Source: Alnus glutinosa
Taxonomy: Eukaryota > Streptophyta > Magnoliopsida > Fagales > Betulaceae
NCBI RefSeq assembly: GCF_958979055.1
Contig: NC_084888.1
Coordinates: 36,909,804-36,973,803, forward strand
Direction of reading: 5' to 3'
Length of the DNA: 64,000 nucleotides
Part shown: piece by piece, positions 39,401 through 51,256 of the stretch
How the letters are laid out: each line of letters opens with the position of its first letter
Numbering within the stretch: position 1 is the first letter of the stretch
Position numbers and translations under genes: made by a program
Notes under the pieces: generated by a model
The model's input: the letters and a program-made list of their open reading frames with translations, nothing else
Told to the model about the DNA's origin: nothing
Databases searched by the model: none

Positions 39401-42400
39401 CTGAATTTATGTTGGTGGGAGAAAGAGCTACATATATCATGGAAAAAAATGAATAATTCAACATTCAACTGAGTACAAATAAACTAATAAAGCATACCTG
39501 TTGGAGGTCCTGATCAGGGGCACTAGGGTTAACAGATGTTTGAATTGCCACAGGTCTCGCAGAGCACAGAAGGCGTCGAACCTAGTTGAAATTAAAGTAA
39601 CTATTAAACATGCGTAATAGAACCGAATTTAAAATTATACTTTTAATAATCATCACGATAAAATGTATACTTTAAGGAAAAGCAGGGAACTGAGAATGCA
39701 ACGAGAGAGAAAATACTGTCAAACAAAATTATAAATATGTAAGAGGTTGCTTGATAGTCATCATCCAAAGATATTCACAATAATGTAAGAGACATCAAAT
39801 AAGATCCTGAAGCTTGAGGGCCTACATAACAGGCTCAACAACACATAAAGACAGCTGAATAAACAATTGCATATCAAAAGCTCATGTACTGGGAAAAAGA
39901 AAAGTGTAATCCCACAGATTACTACCAGAGATACAGGTATACAACCTATATAAAACAAAAATATGGCAAGAGAAACAGGGTTACTTTAAAAAAACCTAAT
40001 TGAAAGCATATTTTGTCAACATCTTGAACTTCAAAACTATGAGATGGATGATGTGAAGTCCTAGAAAACCCGCAAAAACACATGCCAAACCAAAAGAAGT
40101 CAAAAGGTCAAACAAAAACTGTATCCTCAGAGCTTTCCACTCACCATATATGGTAAAATTAAGATAAAAACAACATTGTAGTATGACAAGCCTGCAGACC
40201 ATATATACATTGTCACTAAACATAAGAACACAGAGTATGAATCATTCTATGCATTATGGGGAACATATATGATATATGGTTAAAACTGAACACCTCTACA
40301 ACGTCAAAGCACGAGCAAAACTAGATTACACAACTCAAACCTACGCAGAATGGATCCAAAGAGTCAGGTGGGTAGAGCAAAGGACTGCTTGTTGCCTAAG
40401 GTGCACTATTTGAACCATTTCAACATTGATTTGTTTGCAAACTCTTTTTTTTTTTTTGTAAGTATCGAATATCAATAAAAGCATAAGGCGCCCCAGATAA
40501 ACATGAAGTATACTATTTGCAACATCCATTCTTAATATGTAAGTACATGAAGAATTGATTAGAAACATGTTAATATAACCGGTTCAACTTAAAGGTCCTA
40601 GACTGACCTCATTCAATCGCAGATCACGACCATAACGCAACTGTGTGCTTGAGTTGAAGATATGCTCCATACCATCTGTCAAAGACCCATCAACAGAATC
40701 TGTTTCCTCAAATTTGGTACTTTCCAGCCCAATTGTATCAGAAACTGTGGAAGGGATTGTAACTGGATGCAAATGTAGCATGTAAGGTGTAGACATAGAG
40801 ATCAAATTAACATTGGTTTGGGCCCCAAGTTCCCTAGATTTCAAGGAGCATGCCAAACAAGACAAAGCCAAATCTTCCCGACCAAGAAGAAGATATGCAG
40901 CTGCAGGCCAGTCAGAGGGAGGAGATTCCCGGCACTTATCCAATGCCTGATTAGTGCAGAAACAAACAAATAAGCTGAATATGAGGAAATCAATGATGGT
41001 AAAACCCAACAGATGGATCAGCAATACTACAATACAGGTGCAGCAACGAAGATTAAACTACATTTTTCAAGATAAAAATATATAATAGTAAAAATAATCC
41101 TATATTGTTGTCCAACACGGTTTAGGTGTCAATGGGATAGAATAGACAATTATCAATAACTTGAGATCAGCATCATGTCTGGTGGTATGCTGTCATAACC
41201 ATACTATAAATCTACAGGCACCTTCAATTTTACAACAATCACCTTCCTGACACTGTTTTTAAACAATACCACAGAATACTTATATTCCAGCTTTCTTAGG
41301 TAATCCGCATTCAAATTTTTTACACATATGATGCATTATTGTGGCCCAACTTACATGCCGCAGAGGAAGAGATACACCAGAAGGCAGTAAGTCTAGCTGT
41401 TGCAGTCCGAATTTTTCCCCAACCATTGCCAAAACTACAAGCTCCTCATTTGTGCATTGTGATCCGGGGGCAATGTTACAGTAAACTCCAGATGAAAGCT
41501 TTCTCCCAATCTGTTTAGCACCAGATAATAAGCTATAAAAAGAGACTACCTTTCGGGCCCAACTAACAACAGAACTTCCATCTTTACAAATTAAAGGTGG
41601 AAGATCATCAATATTAGCAGAACCACTTCCATGTCGCAAACAAATCTCAAGCCATCTGAATAAACTTGGAGCAGATTTCCAGGAAAAGGAGGTCGTGCAC
41701 ATCCCAATTTTCTTGAAAAGACCAGGAAAGTCACGAACATAATGATCTACATATCTTTCCTCGCCCAGGAAACTAGCAATATTACACAATAGAACTGCCA
41801 GAAGCTCCAAGTCCCTGCAAGAATTAAAGTATCAAAGCATTATTAAAAAAGAAGTTGAGAACTAATGTACCACAAGTCATTGCTACAATCTATTCAAGGT
41901 AAAAAATCAAACGTAAGAGGGCTCAACCCAAAATGCATATAGCAGGCAGTAGAAGTGCAATAACTAATAAAATAAGTACTCTATGGTACCAAGGAGTTGT
42001 TTCAGTATGAAGTAAAGCAAACCCTAATGCTTATGCCCTAGTTATAAATCTTGACTTGGCATCTATACTTTTATATATATATATATATATATAAGTATCG
42101 AGAAATCATTAAAAACGTAAGGCGCCACCATGTACACAGAAAATATACAAGAGAAGCCTAAAAAAAAAACAAAAAAAATCATCGTAACTAATCAGTAATC
42201 ACCACAGGAGAAACTTAAACAGTTGTCCAGAGATACAAAGTATTAAAAAATAAAAACTTAATCTCTTCCAAAGTCCTCTCGCGGTCTTCAAAACTTCTAT
42301 CATTCTTTTCCTTCCATAGCCATCACAAAAGGCACGAAGACACCATCTTCCACACAGCAACACTCTGAGTGTTGCCGGCAATCCACTAGCAAGCGTACAT

Positions 42401-45400
42401 ATCAATTACTCATCTAGGCATAACCCAAGACAACCCAAATCGACTAAGGAAAACATTCCAAATGGCACAAGCAACCTCACAATGAAAAATATGGTCTACG
42501 GACCCCCCATCTATTTTGCACATACAACACTTATCAATCACAATGACGTGCCGCTTCTGGAGATTTGTCCATGGTAAGGATCTTTCCTAAGGCCGCTGAC
42601 CACACAAAAAAGGCCACTCTCAACAAAACCTTAGTTCGCCAAACACTTTTCCAAGGGACAAAGACACAATCATGACAACTCCTGACACTACAGAAAGATT
42701 TAACACCAAACAAACCCTTTTTTGAAGGAAACCACCACAGCTTGTCCTCCCCTTCTAGTCTCACTCTTGCTAAATGCAACACCCTAAAAAATGAGGCAAA
42801 GGCTTCCACCTCTCAATCATGAGCCGCTCTAATAAAGCTCGTGTTTCACTGAATAGCACCTCCATAAAATTCTACAAGAGTCACAACAGAAGCATCCTTT
42901 ATGCGAGTAATACCAAATAAAATTGGAAAGACTTCCTTAAGGGCCGTATCCCCCCACCAAAGATCATGCCAGAATCTAACCTTGAATCCATCTCCCACCT
43001 CAAGTCTAGTATACTAGACAAAGAATCATGCAAATCAATTTTTTTTATATACAAGTAATGCAAATCCAAATATTAAAAAGATGCACGCTGTCTACACTAC
43101 CAACTAAAAATGCAACTTAGTTAAAAAGTTATTTTAGTTATTCAGCTCACAAGAAGCATATAACTCAGGACCATTCCAAATTCTAACACAAAGAAACAAC
43201 ATGAATATACATAAGAAGAAAAGACTAACCTTTTGCGAAGAATATGCAGTTTTAGACTCTCATATACTGCATGCAGAGAATCCAAGCATTCCATCAATAA
43301 CTCAGAAGAAGATGAATTTTGCAAACTTCGTTTACCATCTGAATTTGACCCAGGGGAAAATCCCAGAACATCATGTGACATCCCAGAAGAAATTCCAGTG
43401 ATAGAGTTAAGTTTGTAACTCTTGTGAAATTTGCTGCTAATAAGAAACTCCCAAGATGAGTGTGGCACCGATTTCAGAAATTCTTGAGAAACAACACAAG
43501 AGCTTTTACACATTTTCATAATAATACTACAAAGAGAATCCCATTCTGAGTTAACACTAGAATCAGCATCTGCTAAATAGGCAGAGTCGCCATCTTTCCA
43601 AAGAAGACCAAGAAAATGACCATAGAACCTGGAGCTAAGCCCCTCAGCCATTGCTGTGATGCAGTCATCTGCCAACAGAGATGATGGGCTTCTTCGAAAT
43701 GCACATCGAAACATCTGGAGAAAGAATCAAAAAAGAATTGTCAAAGGCTATAGCAACAGCTATCAAAGTAAGTTACTTCCACAGATAGAAACATCAACAG
43801 TTTAGTACAAATACAAGAACGAACTCAGGTAATTTGATTATCAAGAAAATTTGCACAAGACGAAAAAGCTATATATGTATATAGAAACATAATGACAGTT
43901 ATAAATAAGCATACCTGCCCATTATTTGCTATTACATTGATACGTCCCTCAACAGCATCAGCCAGTCCTATAATCTTTAAGTCATGCCACATAGATGATG
44001 TTTCTGGAAAATCCAAATTATGTGAAACTCGACTTTTACTCAAACAAGAAGGTAACATATACCTGCACAGGCATTGCTCCCCTGACTGCAATTATAACAT
44101 ATACGTCAAATTATACACATCTGAGAAAAAGACACATCAAACTTTAGCAAGCAACTCTTGCATGTCTCATAAAAGGAAGAAGGAAAAGAAGAACGAAGAA
44201 ATACTTTCAGAACAAACTTATATAAGATTTCTACAGAACAGGCATTAAGTGGTATAAAAGAAAGCAAGAACACTAATCTCACTCTTAATTGGATAAAACA
44301 TTTAGTTTCGTTGAAGATAAACATTTCTGCATATGGCAAGCAAACTCAACTCAGTGGAAAACTTTAGACAAGTCACTTTGGATTGGCAATGTGAATCCTT
44401 TTTGCCAATGAACTATTATCCAGGACATCCATTTGCAGTCACATATATGCGTTAAAACACTAGAAAGGTCAAGGGAGATAACTGATAAGTAGTCGAACTT
44501 CACTGGGCTTTAGACTTGGTTAAGTTATCTATGATAAGATATTCACTACAATAATTTTTTAAGACAGATAGAATATTAGTGAAATGCAATTACATATCAT
44601 ACTAGGTGGCGTGAGAGAAATTCTAGGCTTTTTGAGGATGTGGAGGTTCAGGTTGGGGCTCTTTGTAGAAATGTGCTTAATATGTTATATCTTTAGGTGT
44701 CGGCGCATAGCTTGGGTAGTATGCCGTACGCTGATTTTTTACTTTCTTGTTCATTTCGGTCCTCTAATTAGGGGCTCCTTTGTATACTTCCTGTGTACTA
44801 GGGTTGTGTCCCTCTGCGCTTTTTAATGAATTCTTACTTATCAAAAAAAAGATATCATATTAGTCTGAAAGGTAAACTGCCTCAAAAAGTACTCGCACAT
44901 TAATATGGCATATCAGTATAAGAACAAGAGTTATACTCGATAATTGGTAATGCAAGCAAATGTAATCTCAGTATCAGTAGTGAAGGACCAACTGTCTCTA
45001 GAAATAATCAAACATGACCAATTCCAGTCAAAGACATGGTACTCACAGTGTGATTTTGAAAAGTATGCCATGGAAAATGCAAACAAATACAACCATAGAA
45101 ATTCAATTAGAGAGAAAAACAAAAAAGAAAAAAAAGGTTAACAGAATTGATGTAAGCTATGTTATAATCGTATGCATATAGCTTACATAGAGAAGAAGGC
45201 CATTTTCTGGAGTCAAAACAATGATGTCTGAGTATGATAGCAGTCCCACTTGAACTCTGGAAAAAGGGAGGGGGGGGCACAAGATTATAAAGCAATTGGT
45301 CAAGATAAAACCCAACAACAACAACAAAAAATCAATTCTACCTTGGGCGTGTTACAATCACAGGTTCAGCTGCAACCGCAGGTATGCTCCAGCTCATGTC

Positions 45401-47308
45401 AGGTTTTATACCAAACAGAATCTCATTATTTATTTCAACACTTTGTAGCCTTACAGCCAACAATTTTTTTTGCTCTTGGTGAAGAAAACAAATTACAGGA
45501 GATGCATCATTATCCGTTGCCAGAAAAACCTGGTAAACATTAGAGAACAGTAAAATTCAAAAGAAAACGGAAAAATCATATATAAATATGAACATTTTAT
45601 CGTCAACTACTCATGAAGAAAACAGCAATGTAACAAGATCGATTAGATGCAGATCACAAGCAACCAAACACACATAGTATGCAAAAATATACAACCAAAG
45701 GGGCTCCCTTTTAGAAGAATGTTCCCAATCCCAGGTGAGTAAAGCATCTTAAAAGAAAGAAGAATTGAAGAAACAAAGAGAAAAACAACAATCCAAATAA
45801 TAAGGCCTCGTTTGGTTCGCAGAATAGCCATTCCATTAGGAAAAGGAATAGCTATTCCTGGGAATAAAAGGTGGTGGAATGGAATGGTTATTCTTATTCT
45901 TTTGTTTAGTAATAACTCACACATTTTAATATGAATTCAAAGAAAATTACTAAAAAAAACCCTACATTTCATATATATATATAAATCAAACTAAAAAAAA
46001 ACCAAAAAAAAATTGAAATAAACTGGCGGCCACCCCTGATGTACTCTGGGGGTGGCCACGGCCACCCCCTCGCCCTCCACAGTGGCTAGCCGACCACCCC
46101 AATGGGTGGTCAACCAACCACTTCGGGGTTTAGTTTTTCTTTTTTCTCTTGTTTTTCTTTTTTTTTATTAAAAAAAAAAAGATTTGAAAGAAAATAAAAA
46201 ATGAGTTTTTTTTTTTTGTGGAAAATGTAGTCTTTACCTCAAGGAATACCAATTCCTCTCGTTTTTTAGAGGAACAAGAATTCCTCTTCATAAGGGAATA
46301 GCTATTCCATGGAATGGACCCCTATTAAACTAAAGAATAGTTATTCCTATAAAATAGTCATTCCATTCCAGGGGCTTATTCCGCGAACCAAACAGGGCCT
46401 AAAGGATGGATAGGGTAATCATGGTCTTAAGACATGCAAAACCAGTAACCAAAGGATGTCCTAAGTCAGGTCCTGCCACAAAAATCTATGAAGTTCAAAA
46501 ATGTTATTAAACCAAGCATGCACCAATAACCACATCAGTTAAGTCAATCCAATTACGTGAAGATTCAAACATTTCTTTAAAGTTGAAATCCAGTTTGCTC
46601 ATTATTCTTCCATGTCTCTTTTAAATATTTGTTACATTGAAATGAAAGTCACCCTAAAGATCCATGAAAAAAAATAAAAAAAAAACTTGTGGCTATATTC
46701 CTGATTCTATTTAGGAAGAATCAAAGAGGCAAACCCAAGCCAGAAACCACACTTAGACAGATCCAATTAAATAGACCCAAGCAGTCCTTGCCTCATCGGA
46801 CCTTAAACCTGAACCCCAACACATTATGTGAAGCTCCATGCTCTACTTTTATCCACTGGCTGATCAAAGATGCCAATGCAGCTTCTCCCTTCTAATATAA
46901 AGTGCAGTCCATTAATGAGAAAAAATTCTTTTGAAACCTTCATATAGCTTCATAATGCTCTATGTTTACATAGTTAAAGAAGAGAATAAGAGGGAGGAAG
47001 ACAATCATTAATTTACAAAGAGAGATTCCCTGATTAATTTTCATTCAAAAGACACCAAAGATCAGTAAGTACATTGACACCTTACAAGCGGCTGTCATGG
47101 CACCCTTCCCCTGCCATATTCTATGAAAAGAGAACTGTTTTGGTAGTACATCAGCAGGAACTACATCAGCTAAACTAGCATCTGCCACTTCAAGGTTAGA
47201 ATTAACTGCTTCTGCAACCCATACCGAGTGTTGCATCTTTCCTGCATAAGAATGAGTCGATTGACTATATCAAAAATGATGAATATTGAACACGAAGATA
47301 AGAGCTTT

Positions 47309-47339
<31 letters not shown>

Positions 47340-47343
47340 GTGA

Positions 47344-47375
<32 letters not shown>

Positions 47376-50275
47376 CCAATTTAAAATTGATTATGACGGA
47401 TGCATAACAAACCTTTATTGTATGATGCCATCAGAGGAATCTGATCACTAGTCCATATTGTTCTTTCATCAAATTCCTTCATTATGTTCAAATTTCCTCT
47501 CTCTTCAATATAAGTTGACTGAAAAATTCATTCAACAAAATTTATTTATAAATAAGAAACAAAGAACAGGAAAAAATAAGCGTATATTAACAGAAACTAG
47601 AGTCCAGGAACGAGTTATGAACATAGCACATATCCAAAGCAAACAAAATAAAAAGCTAACAAGAAAAGACATTCAAGTAAATATTTTTTTGATAAAATTC
47701 AAGCAAATATGAGTAGTAAGAGGGAAAAAAAAATTATGTACCTGTGGTTCTTCCAGCGGATCCTTCAGAATTAGATGTGAGCACATTGAACTTGTGTCTC
47801 CCTTAAAAACATAATCAAATGCACTCAGAGATCCGAATTTATGTTGTGGACTATGTCCAATTTCTCTCCTATGACGGGGTATATCACATGTGCCTAATAA
47901 AGTACTTGAAGATGAAAAAGGAATATGCGCTGGTGAATACACTTCAGCTGCCTGCTGAAGTAATAAACCAAATGGAAGAGGCCATATCGATGTGATGGTA
48001 CGAGGGAGTGGAATAGATATTACCTCACCTATTCAACAGAGTAGGAACTCAGCTTCAACACATAATATGAAATAAATAAGGTGCTTTAAGAAAAATCTTG
48101 AAAGAAAATATAACTCCTTACAATTTCCAAGTAAAATAAATTGGTAACATTTCCCACCATAGATTGGGAGATATAGTTTGGTAGAATGATTTTGGCTCCT
48201 TTCCAGCATATATAGAACAAGAGAATTCCCAACTTTTTGTTTATGAGTAATTCAATCTCATTAAAAAGTTGCAGATGGGTGCATCTCTAGTACACATGAC
48301 ATATACAAGAGAAACCCCTAATCAGGAGTGAGTTTAGAACTTGCAAATACTGACTCTAATCCTGCCACATCGGCGTTAAAAGGAATAAACTTGCAACCCA
48401 TCATGTGATGGATTTTAACCAATGCACCACACAGATAATCATGAGCCTGATTCTGGATTTATTTTCTCTTCAAAGAGCAACAAAACCAGATATTTTGGGC
48501 ACACCAGGACTACTAAACAGAAGTAATAAAATACTCCATCATTGCATCCCTATTATTTATTGCCTAGTGATAGCACATCAACGGGTTCCCATCTTTTTAT
48601 TGATGCTGAAGTGGCAAGGTCGCAAGTAATTTACAAGACATTTTTATATTTCATTTCTTATCAAAAAAAAAAAAGACATTTTTTTTTCTTTTTGCTGCAG
48701 AGAGCCATGTCCTAAGAAACAAAGAAAGATCTATTATCAAGCAATTAAATTACCACTGAACCTATACTGGCCTGCTTACCTGACGTGTTGTAGATTGTTA
48801 ACGAATCTATTTGTAAGACACAGAGCAGAGCTTCAGCCATATTGCCTAGACGACACCAGCACACCTGGAATTTAGATAAAATTATTGCCAAAACTGAAAG
48901 TTCACTGAAATAGAGCAAATTTTTTAACAAATATCGTTCTATCTGAAAGACATACACAGTGATAGATATAGCAAGAGATGTCTAGCTTTTATAAAATATA
49001 ATGAAAAGCTCTAACGAACGAAGAGAGAGAAGAAATAATGCATTAATGTTTGAACTGGATATAATTAACACATATAAACACCATAGGATCAAAAAAAAAG
49101 GAAAAAAAAATGTCTAAAGAATTTATGTAATAGCGTCTGCCTCAAAACAAGTCAAGCAACATATTTAATGTAAACAATTTGCATTCATTTTCTTATCATT
49201 AAATCTTTATCAATCAGGTGGACGAAGACTGGCAATCACGCGTGCTTTGTTGCCATCCCTAGCAGGTCTATGAGAATAGGCACATTAAAATTACCGTGAC
49301 CTACTTTAACTATTTGAAGTAAAGTTTTCCGTTAATATAAAGAAAAGCAGTAAAAAAACAAAGTAACTATAAAGAGAGCAAAGGTATCATTTTACAAGAG
49401 GTATTTTACTCCCAAAGTTCACCACACCAACACAAGATATAGAGAAATGCTACACACACTCCCAAGGGCACACTTCCTAGCGTGGCAGTGAAAATCAGCA
49501 TTAGCTTTAGATGGATTACCATTGAATTTTGCATCCAACGGTGATTTTCACTGCCAGGTATGGGAGTATGCACTTGAGAACGTGGACTTGAGAGTGCATG
49601 TAGCATTTCTCAAAGAAATATACACCCAATCTATACACTGCATCAGAGAAAATAAGTACCTTGATGACCGTGGAGGGTAAGGTGAATCTCTTAAACACTC
49701 GTGCACCTGTCGTCCATATTATCCTGTTACAAACAAGTGGAGAAAATTGCTACAATTTAATCAAATAAAAAAAAGGGAATGAAACAGGTTGTTCATCCAC
49801 AAAAATTGGCACACGTGATTATTACAAATTAAAGAACCAGGAATTGATTTTGATTATTGTTCGGCTGCTGAGAAAATGTAAGGCAAAATTCGAACTGAAC
49901 AACGTTCCACATTCAAAACTCCAGAAACACAAAAACTACTCCAGGTGACCACACGAACTACTTTTACTTATCAAATTAAACACTAAGATAAGAAAATGCC
50001 TCTTCGGATTCTAAACTATTGTTTCTGTGTGACTAAATAAAGAATTACCGGTTCCCTCTGATGAAAAGCTCGTGATCGCTACGATCGCTGAACGCTGTGG
50101 CTGACGCGTCTGGTTCACCGGCTTCGTCTCTTTCTCGAACGACTTGTGGATCGAAGAGAAAATAGTCGTACTTGTCGGTGACATCATCGGCGGGCTTTCC
50201 GTCCAGGGCTTCGGCAATTAAGCCGAAGGGCTTGAACTCGCCGAGCAGTGTGAGCTGGCGAACCCCCACCGACAT
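18444..50275 (-). CDS. APC1: Anaphase-promoting complex subunit 1 (APC1), 37 exons, 1826 residues
   Basis: APC1 is the largest scaffold of the APC/C ubiquitin ligase, which degrades cyclins and securin. All 37 exons join in frame (5481 bases): 50275-50049, 49723-49660, 48864-48780, 48028-47742, 47518-47413, 47241-47081, 45529-45342, 45256-45187, 44085-43915, 43714-43230, 41814-41355, 40946-40608, 39581-39498, 38696-38604, 38489-38430, 38042-37944, 37673-37533, 36140-36060, 35449-35372, 32906-32835, 31944-31851, 31779-31697, 31535-31479, 31342-31265, 31120-30999, 30906-30746, 26067-25991, 25907-25794, 25656-25555, 24825-24685, 23767-23594, 23336-23273, 23131-22992, 22912-22767, 21819-21741, 21357-21259, 18842-18444. 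The N-terminus ([19 protein letters not shown]) and segments such as [19 protein letters not shown] are diagnostic. Proteasome/cyclosome-type helical repeats fall at about residues 994-1150 ([52 protein letters not shown]). Intron 34 is GC-AG and all others are GT-AG. The introns hold most of the transposons listed below. Confidence 0.96.
19162..19435 (+). mobile_element. Truncated LINE/SINE-like retrocopy in APC1 intron 36
   Basis: A perfect 15-base target duplication, AAATCAGAAACCAGG, brackets this segment at 19147-19161 and 19436-19450. The 3' end carries the family tail seen elsewhere in the window (CATCCTGTGTACTTAGGGG, CTTACGCTTTTTTAATAAAA, CTTACTT, then A-rich). The first 110 bases are four imperfect copies of GGTTTCTACTGTATTTTGGG. 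Confidence 0.85.
24237..24310 (+). other. tRNA-like head of a possible SINE in APC1 intron 30
   Basis: TAGCTTGGTGGA (24252-24263) matches an RNA polymerase III A box and GGGTTCGAATTC (24292-24303) a B box, about 30 bases apart as in tRNA genes. The sequence between does not fold into a full tRNA cloverleaf, so a tRNA-derived SINE head is likelier than a tRNA gene. Its 3' end and target duplication were not found. Confidence 0.45.
26232..26412. mobile_element. Mutator-type MITE, 'GAGAAATGCTA' family, APC1 intron 26
   Basis: Inverted ends GAAAAATGCTAGAGGTACTA and TAGTACCCCTAACATTTCTC bound a 181-base element that folds back almost fully. The flanks AAACTTGTT and AAACATGTT match at 8 of 9 bases, a 9-base duplication typical of Mutator. 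The middle (ATGATGTAGAGTTTATTCAT, TATTAATTGTTTTGAT) is shared with 55160-55341. Confidence 0.8.
27153..28806 (+). mobile_element. Probable solo LTR (Ty3-type) nested in the larger LTR
   Basis: This segment has the layout of a long plant LTR: a TATA-like TCTATATATATGAGATTAGG (about 27613-27632), an unstructured middle, and an end with ACAACCCACAATCTCTGTGG and GATAACCC, which resembles the ends of long Ty3-type LTRs. It starts TGCATTTG and ends CCAGCA. No target duplication was confirmed, so the limits are approximate. Clusters of CGATCGATCGA lie at 27345-27465. Confidence 0.45.
28234..28245 (+). mobile_element. Tail-only LINE insertion of 12 bases
   Basis: CTTATCAAAAAA sits between two perfect 18-base copies of ATCATTGTGGCCTAACTA (28216-28233 and 28246-28263). 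The 12 bases equal the 3' terminus of the LINE-tail family at 29330 and 44835, so this is best read as an extremely 5'-truncated retrotransposition. Confidence 0.75.
29248..29341 (+). mobile_element. LINE-tail insertion
   Basis: It carries TTGTATACTTTCTGTGTATT, GGGGGCGTCTTACGCTTTTA and ends GATTACTTATCAAAAAAA. Flanks CTTTGTATATAAAGTTTT and CTTCGTACATAAAGTTTT match at 16 of 18 bases and mark the target duplication. Confidence 0.8.
30064..30745. other. Unassigned sequence in APC1 intron 26
   Basis: This lies between the right LTR end and exon 26. It is moderately GC-rich for an intron at 30064-30260, which suggests more transposon remnant. No coding domain was recognised. Confidence 0.3.
32160..32745. 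repeat. Degenerate foldback repeat in APC1 intron 20
   Basis: Inverted pieces face each other: CATGCTGATCTCACAAAATC at 32445 mirrors GATTTTGTGAGGCCAGCATG at 32541. A direct repeat of about 65 bases (CTTGCCTTACCGTCACTATG and CTTGACTTACTGTCACTATA) lies in the left half. A poly-A run is at 32743-32764. The ends are not defined. Confidence 0.45.
33133..35236 (-). mobile_element. 5'-truncated L1-like LINE in APC1 intron 19
   Basis: Minus-strand fragments give reverse transcriptase ([50 protein letters not shown], the catalytic FADD box), a downstream part ([40 protein letters not shown]) and the zinc-binding end ([20 protein letters not shown]). Stops and frameshifts interrupt it. TAGCATATA flanks it at 33124-33132 and 35237-35245. 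The copy is truncated within the reverse transcriptase, just before the conserved K-A-Y-D-H-V block. Confidence 0.88.
35099..35215 (-). mobile_element. LINE-tail insertion nested inside the larger LINE
   Basis: An 11-base perfect target duplication, AAGCTTTTTCT (35088-35098 and 35216-35226), brackets 117 bases with the family tail (TTGTATACATCCTGTGTACT, CTTTACTTATATA). Removing the insert and one duplicate restores the LINE frame across Glu-Lys-Ala-Tyr, which proves the order of events. Confidence 0.88.
36485..37140. repeat. Probable LTR-retrotransposon debris in APC1 intron 17
   Basis: It starts near TGTAGCACCCCACGTAAG, contains paired TTCGAAC motifs (36683 and 36706) and has two related stretches at about 36865-36960 and 37050-37135 (GCTTGACATACATTG, AACTTTTTAGACAGTC versus GCTTGATACACATTG, AACTTTTTGGACAGTC). 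This looks like decayed LTR material, but the limits and family are uncertain. Confidence 0.35.
40443..40505 (-). mobile_element. LINE-tail fragment in APC1 intron 12
   Basis: On the minus strand it reads GGGGCGCCTTATGCTTTTAT, GATATTCGATACTTAC and then a poly-A run, the same terminus as the LINE at 42070. Confidence 0.65.
42070..43015 (-). mobile_element. 5'-truncated L1-like LINE in APC1 intron 10
   Basis: It is closely related to the LINE at 33133-35236: [20 protein letters not shown] matches [20 protein letters not shown]. Only the zinc-binding region and 3' part remain. It ends in (TA)n at 42072-42093, preceded on the minus strand by the shared GGCGCCTTACGTTTTTAATG tail. The 5' border near 43015 is approximate. 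Confidence 0.82.
44606..44851 (+). mobile_element. 5'-truncated LINE in APC1 intron 8
   Basis: The last codons of the LINE reading frame are visible ([20 protein letters not shown]). The family tail follows (TTGTATACTTCCTGTGTACT, CTGCGCTTTTTAATGAATTC, CTTACTTATCAAAAAAAA). ATATCATACTAG and ATATCATATTAG flank it (44594-44605, 44852-44863). Confidence 0.85.
45804..46399. mobile_element. Tourist-like MITE with a GC-rich core, APC1 intron 6
   Basis: Inverted ends GGCCTCGTTTGGTTCGCAGA and CCGCGAACCAAACAGGGCC are bounded by TAA on both sides (45801-45803, 46400-46402), the PIF/Harbinger signature. Inner arms repeat GGAATAGCTATTCC and GGAATGG. The centre (46025-46130) is GC-rich and built from GGGTGGCC/GGCCACCC. 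Confidence 0.9.
47309..47374 (+). repeat. Compound (TG)n-(AG)n microsatellite in APC1 intron 5
   Basis: About 24 TG units, with one CG and one AG interruption, run into about nine AG units. It lies about 40 bases upstream of exon 5 in genomic coordinates. Confidence 0.95.
48236..48325 (-). mobile_element. LINE-tail fragment in APC1 intron 3
   Basis: The minus strand reads TTAGGGGTTTCTCTTGTATA, GATGCACCCATCTGCAAC and TTTTTAATGAGATTGAATTA. This is the same arrangement as the tail inserted at 35099, but diverged. Confidence 0.6.
49442..49611. mobile_element. Mutator-type MITE, 'GAGAAATGCTA' family, APC1 intron 2
   Basis: Inverted ends GAGAAATGCTACACACACTC and GAGTGCATGTAGCATTTCTC bound 170 bases, and the centre repeats CACTGCCA in mirror form. 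Flanking 9-mers match at 7 of 9 bases. Confidence 0.72.
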
Positions 50276-51256
50276 TTGTGAGCCGTACCGGTGACAGCGT
50301 TGGCTCGGCGATTGAGAGAAATGGAGCAGAGTGGAGTGGAGCACTGTGGAGGTCAGTGTGAGAGCTCTCTCCCGCTCTTTTTCTGTGTTTGAGGAATTAA
50401 CGGGTGGGGAATTGTCGATAGTGGGTTTAAACCCTAGAGTTTGCTCTGTTTGGGTGCAAGGAGTATCGAACTTTAGCCAAGATTATCCTCAACCTCTTCG
50501 GGAATTATGGAACCATTTCGGCATTTCCCCCCTACAAAGATTTCCCCCAATAATGTGAAAAATAAAAAATCCTATAAATTGGTGTTCAATTCTGTTTATT
50601 AGATGGACGGTTCAAATCAATTCTTTAAATATAAAATTGTCAGTTTTTTTTTTTTTTTTTTTAAGTATAAAGGTCTTTTAAGTATGTAAAGAGCATGTTT
50701 TTTTTTAATAATTTAAAAAAAAAAATCATGTGTTTTTTGCATGATAATTAAAACATTTATATAATTTTTTGAAGTTAAATGACACATAGCACTTTTATAA
50801 TTAGATTAAAGGAAAATCATCTATCCTAGTTGTTCAGTTAGTTGTTTAAAATGTATGTGATAATCATATGATCTATTAAAAATGCACATAATAATAAAAA
50901 ATGTATATAAAAATTACATGTATTTTAAATGTGTCAGTTTAATAATTGAGTGGAGGAAATTCCTTCAACCAGTTTAAAATAAAACTTTATTCCAATAATG
51001 CCCTTACGTTATTTTTGTTTAAAGATTTGTTTTTTTGTTTATTTCAACTTAAAATATTTTTAATGTAAAACGTTTTTAGTTTAAAATATTTTTCAAAAAA
51101 TTACTAATTTTTTGTATTTGGACATCGGCTAATGCTAGGAAGCAGCATTTTATTCATAATTCATCCAAAAAAAAGTGCTGCTCCATGGCACATTTGTAAT
51201 TATTCATGGCACATTAATTTAATGTGCCATGAAGTAGCACTTTTTTTCAAATGACT

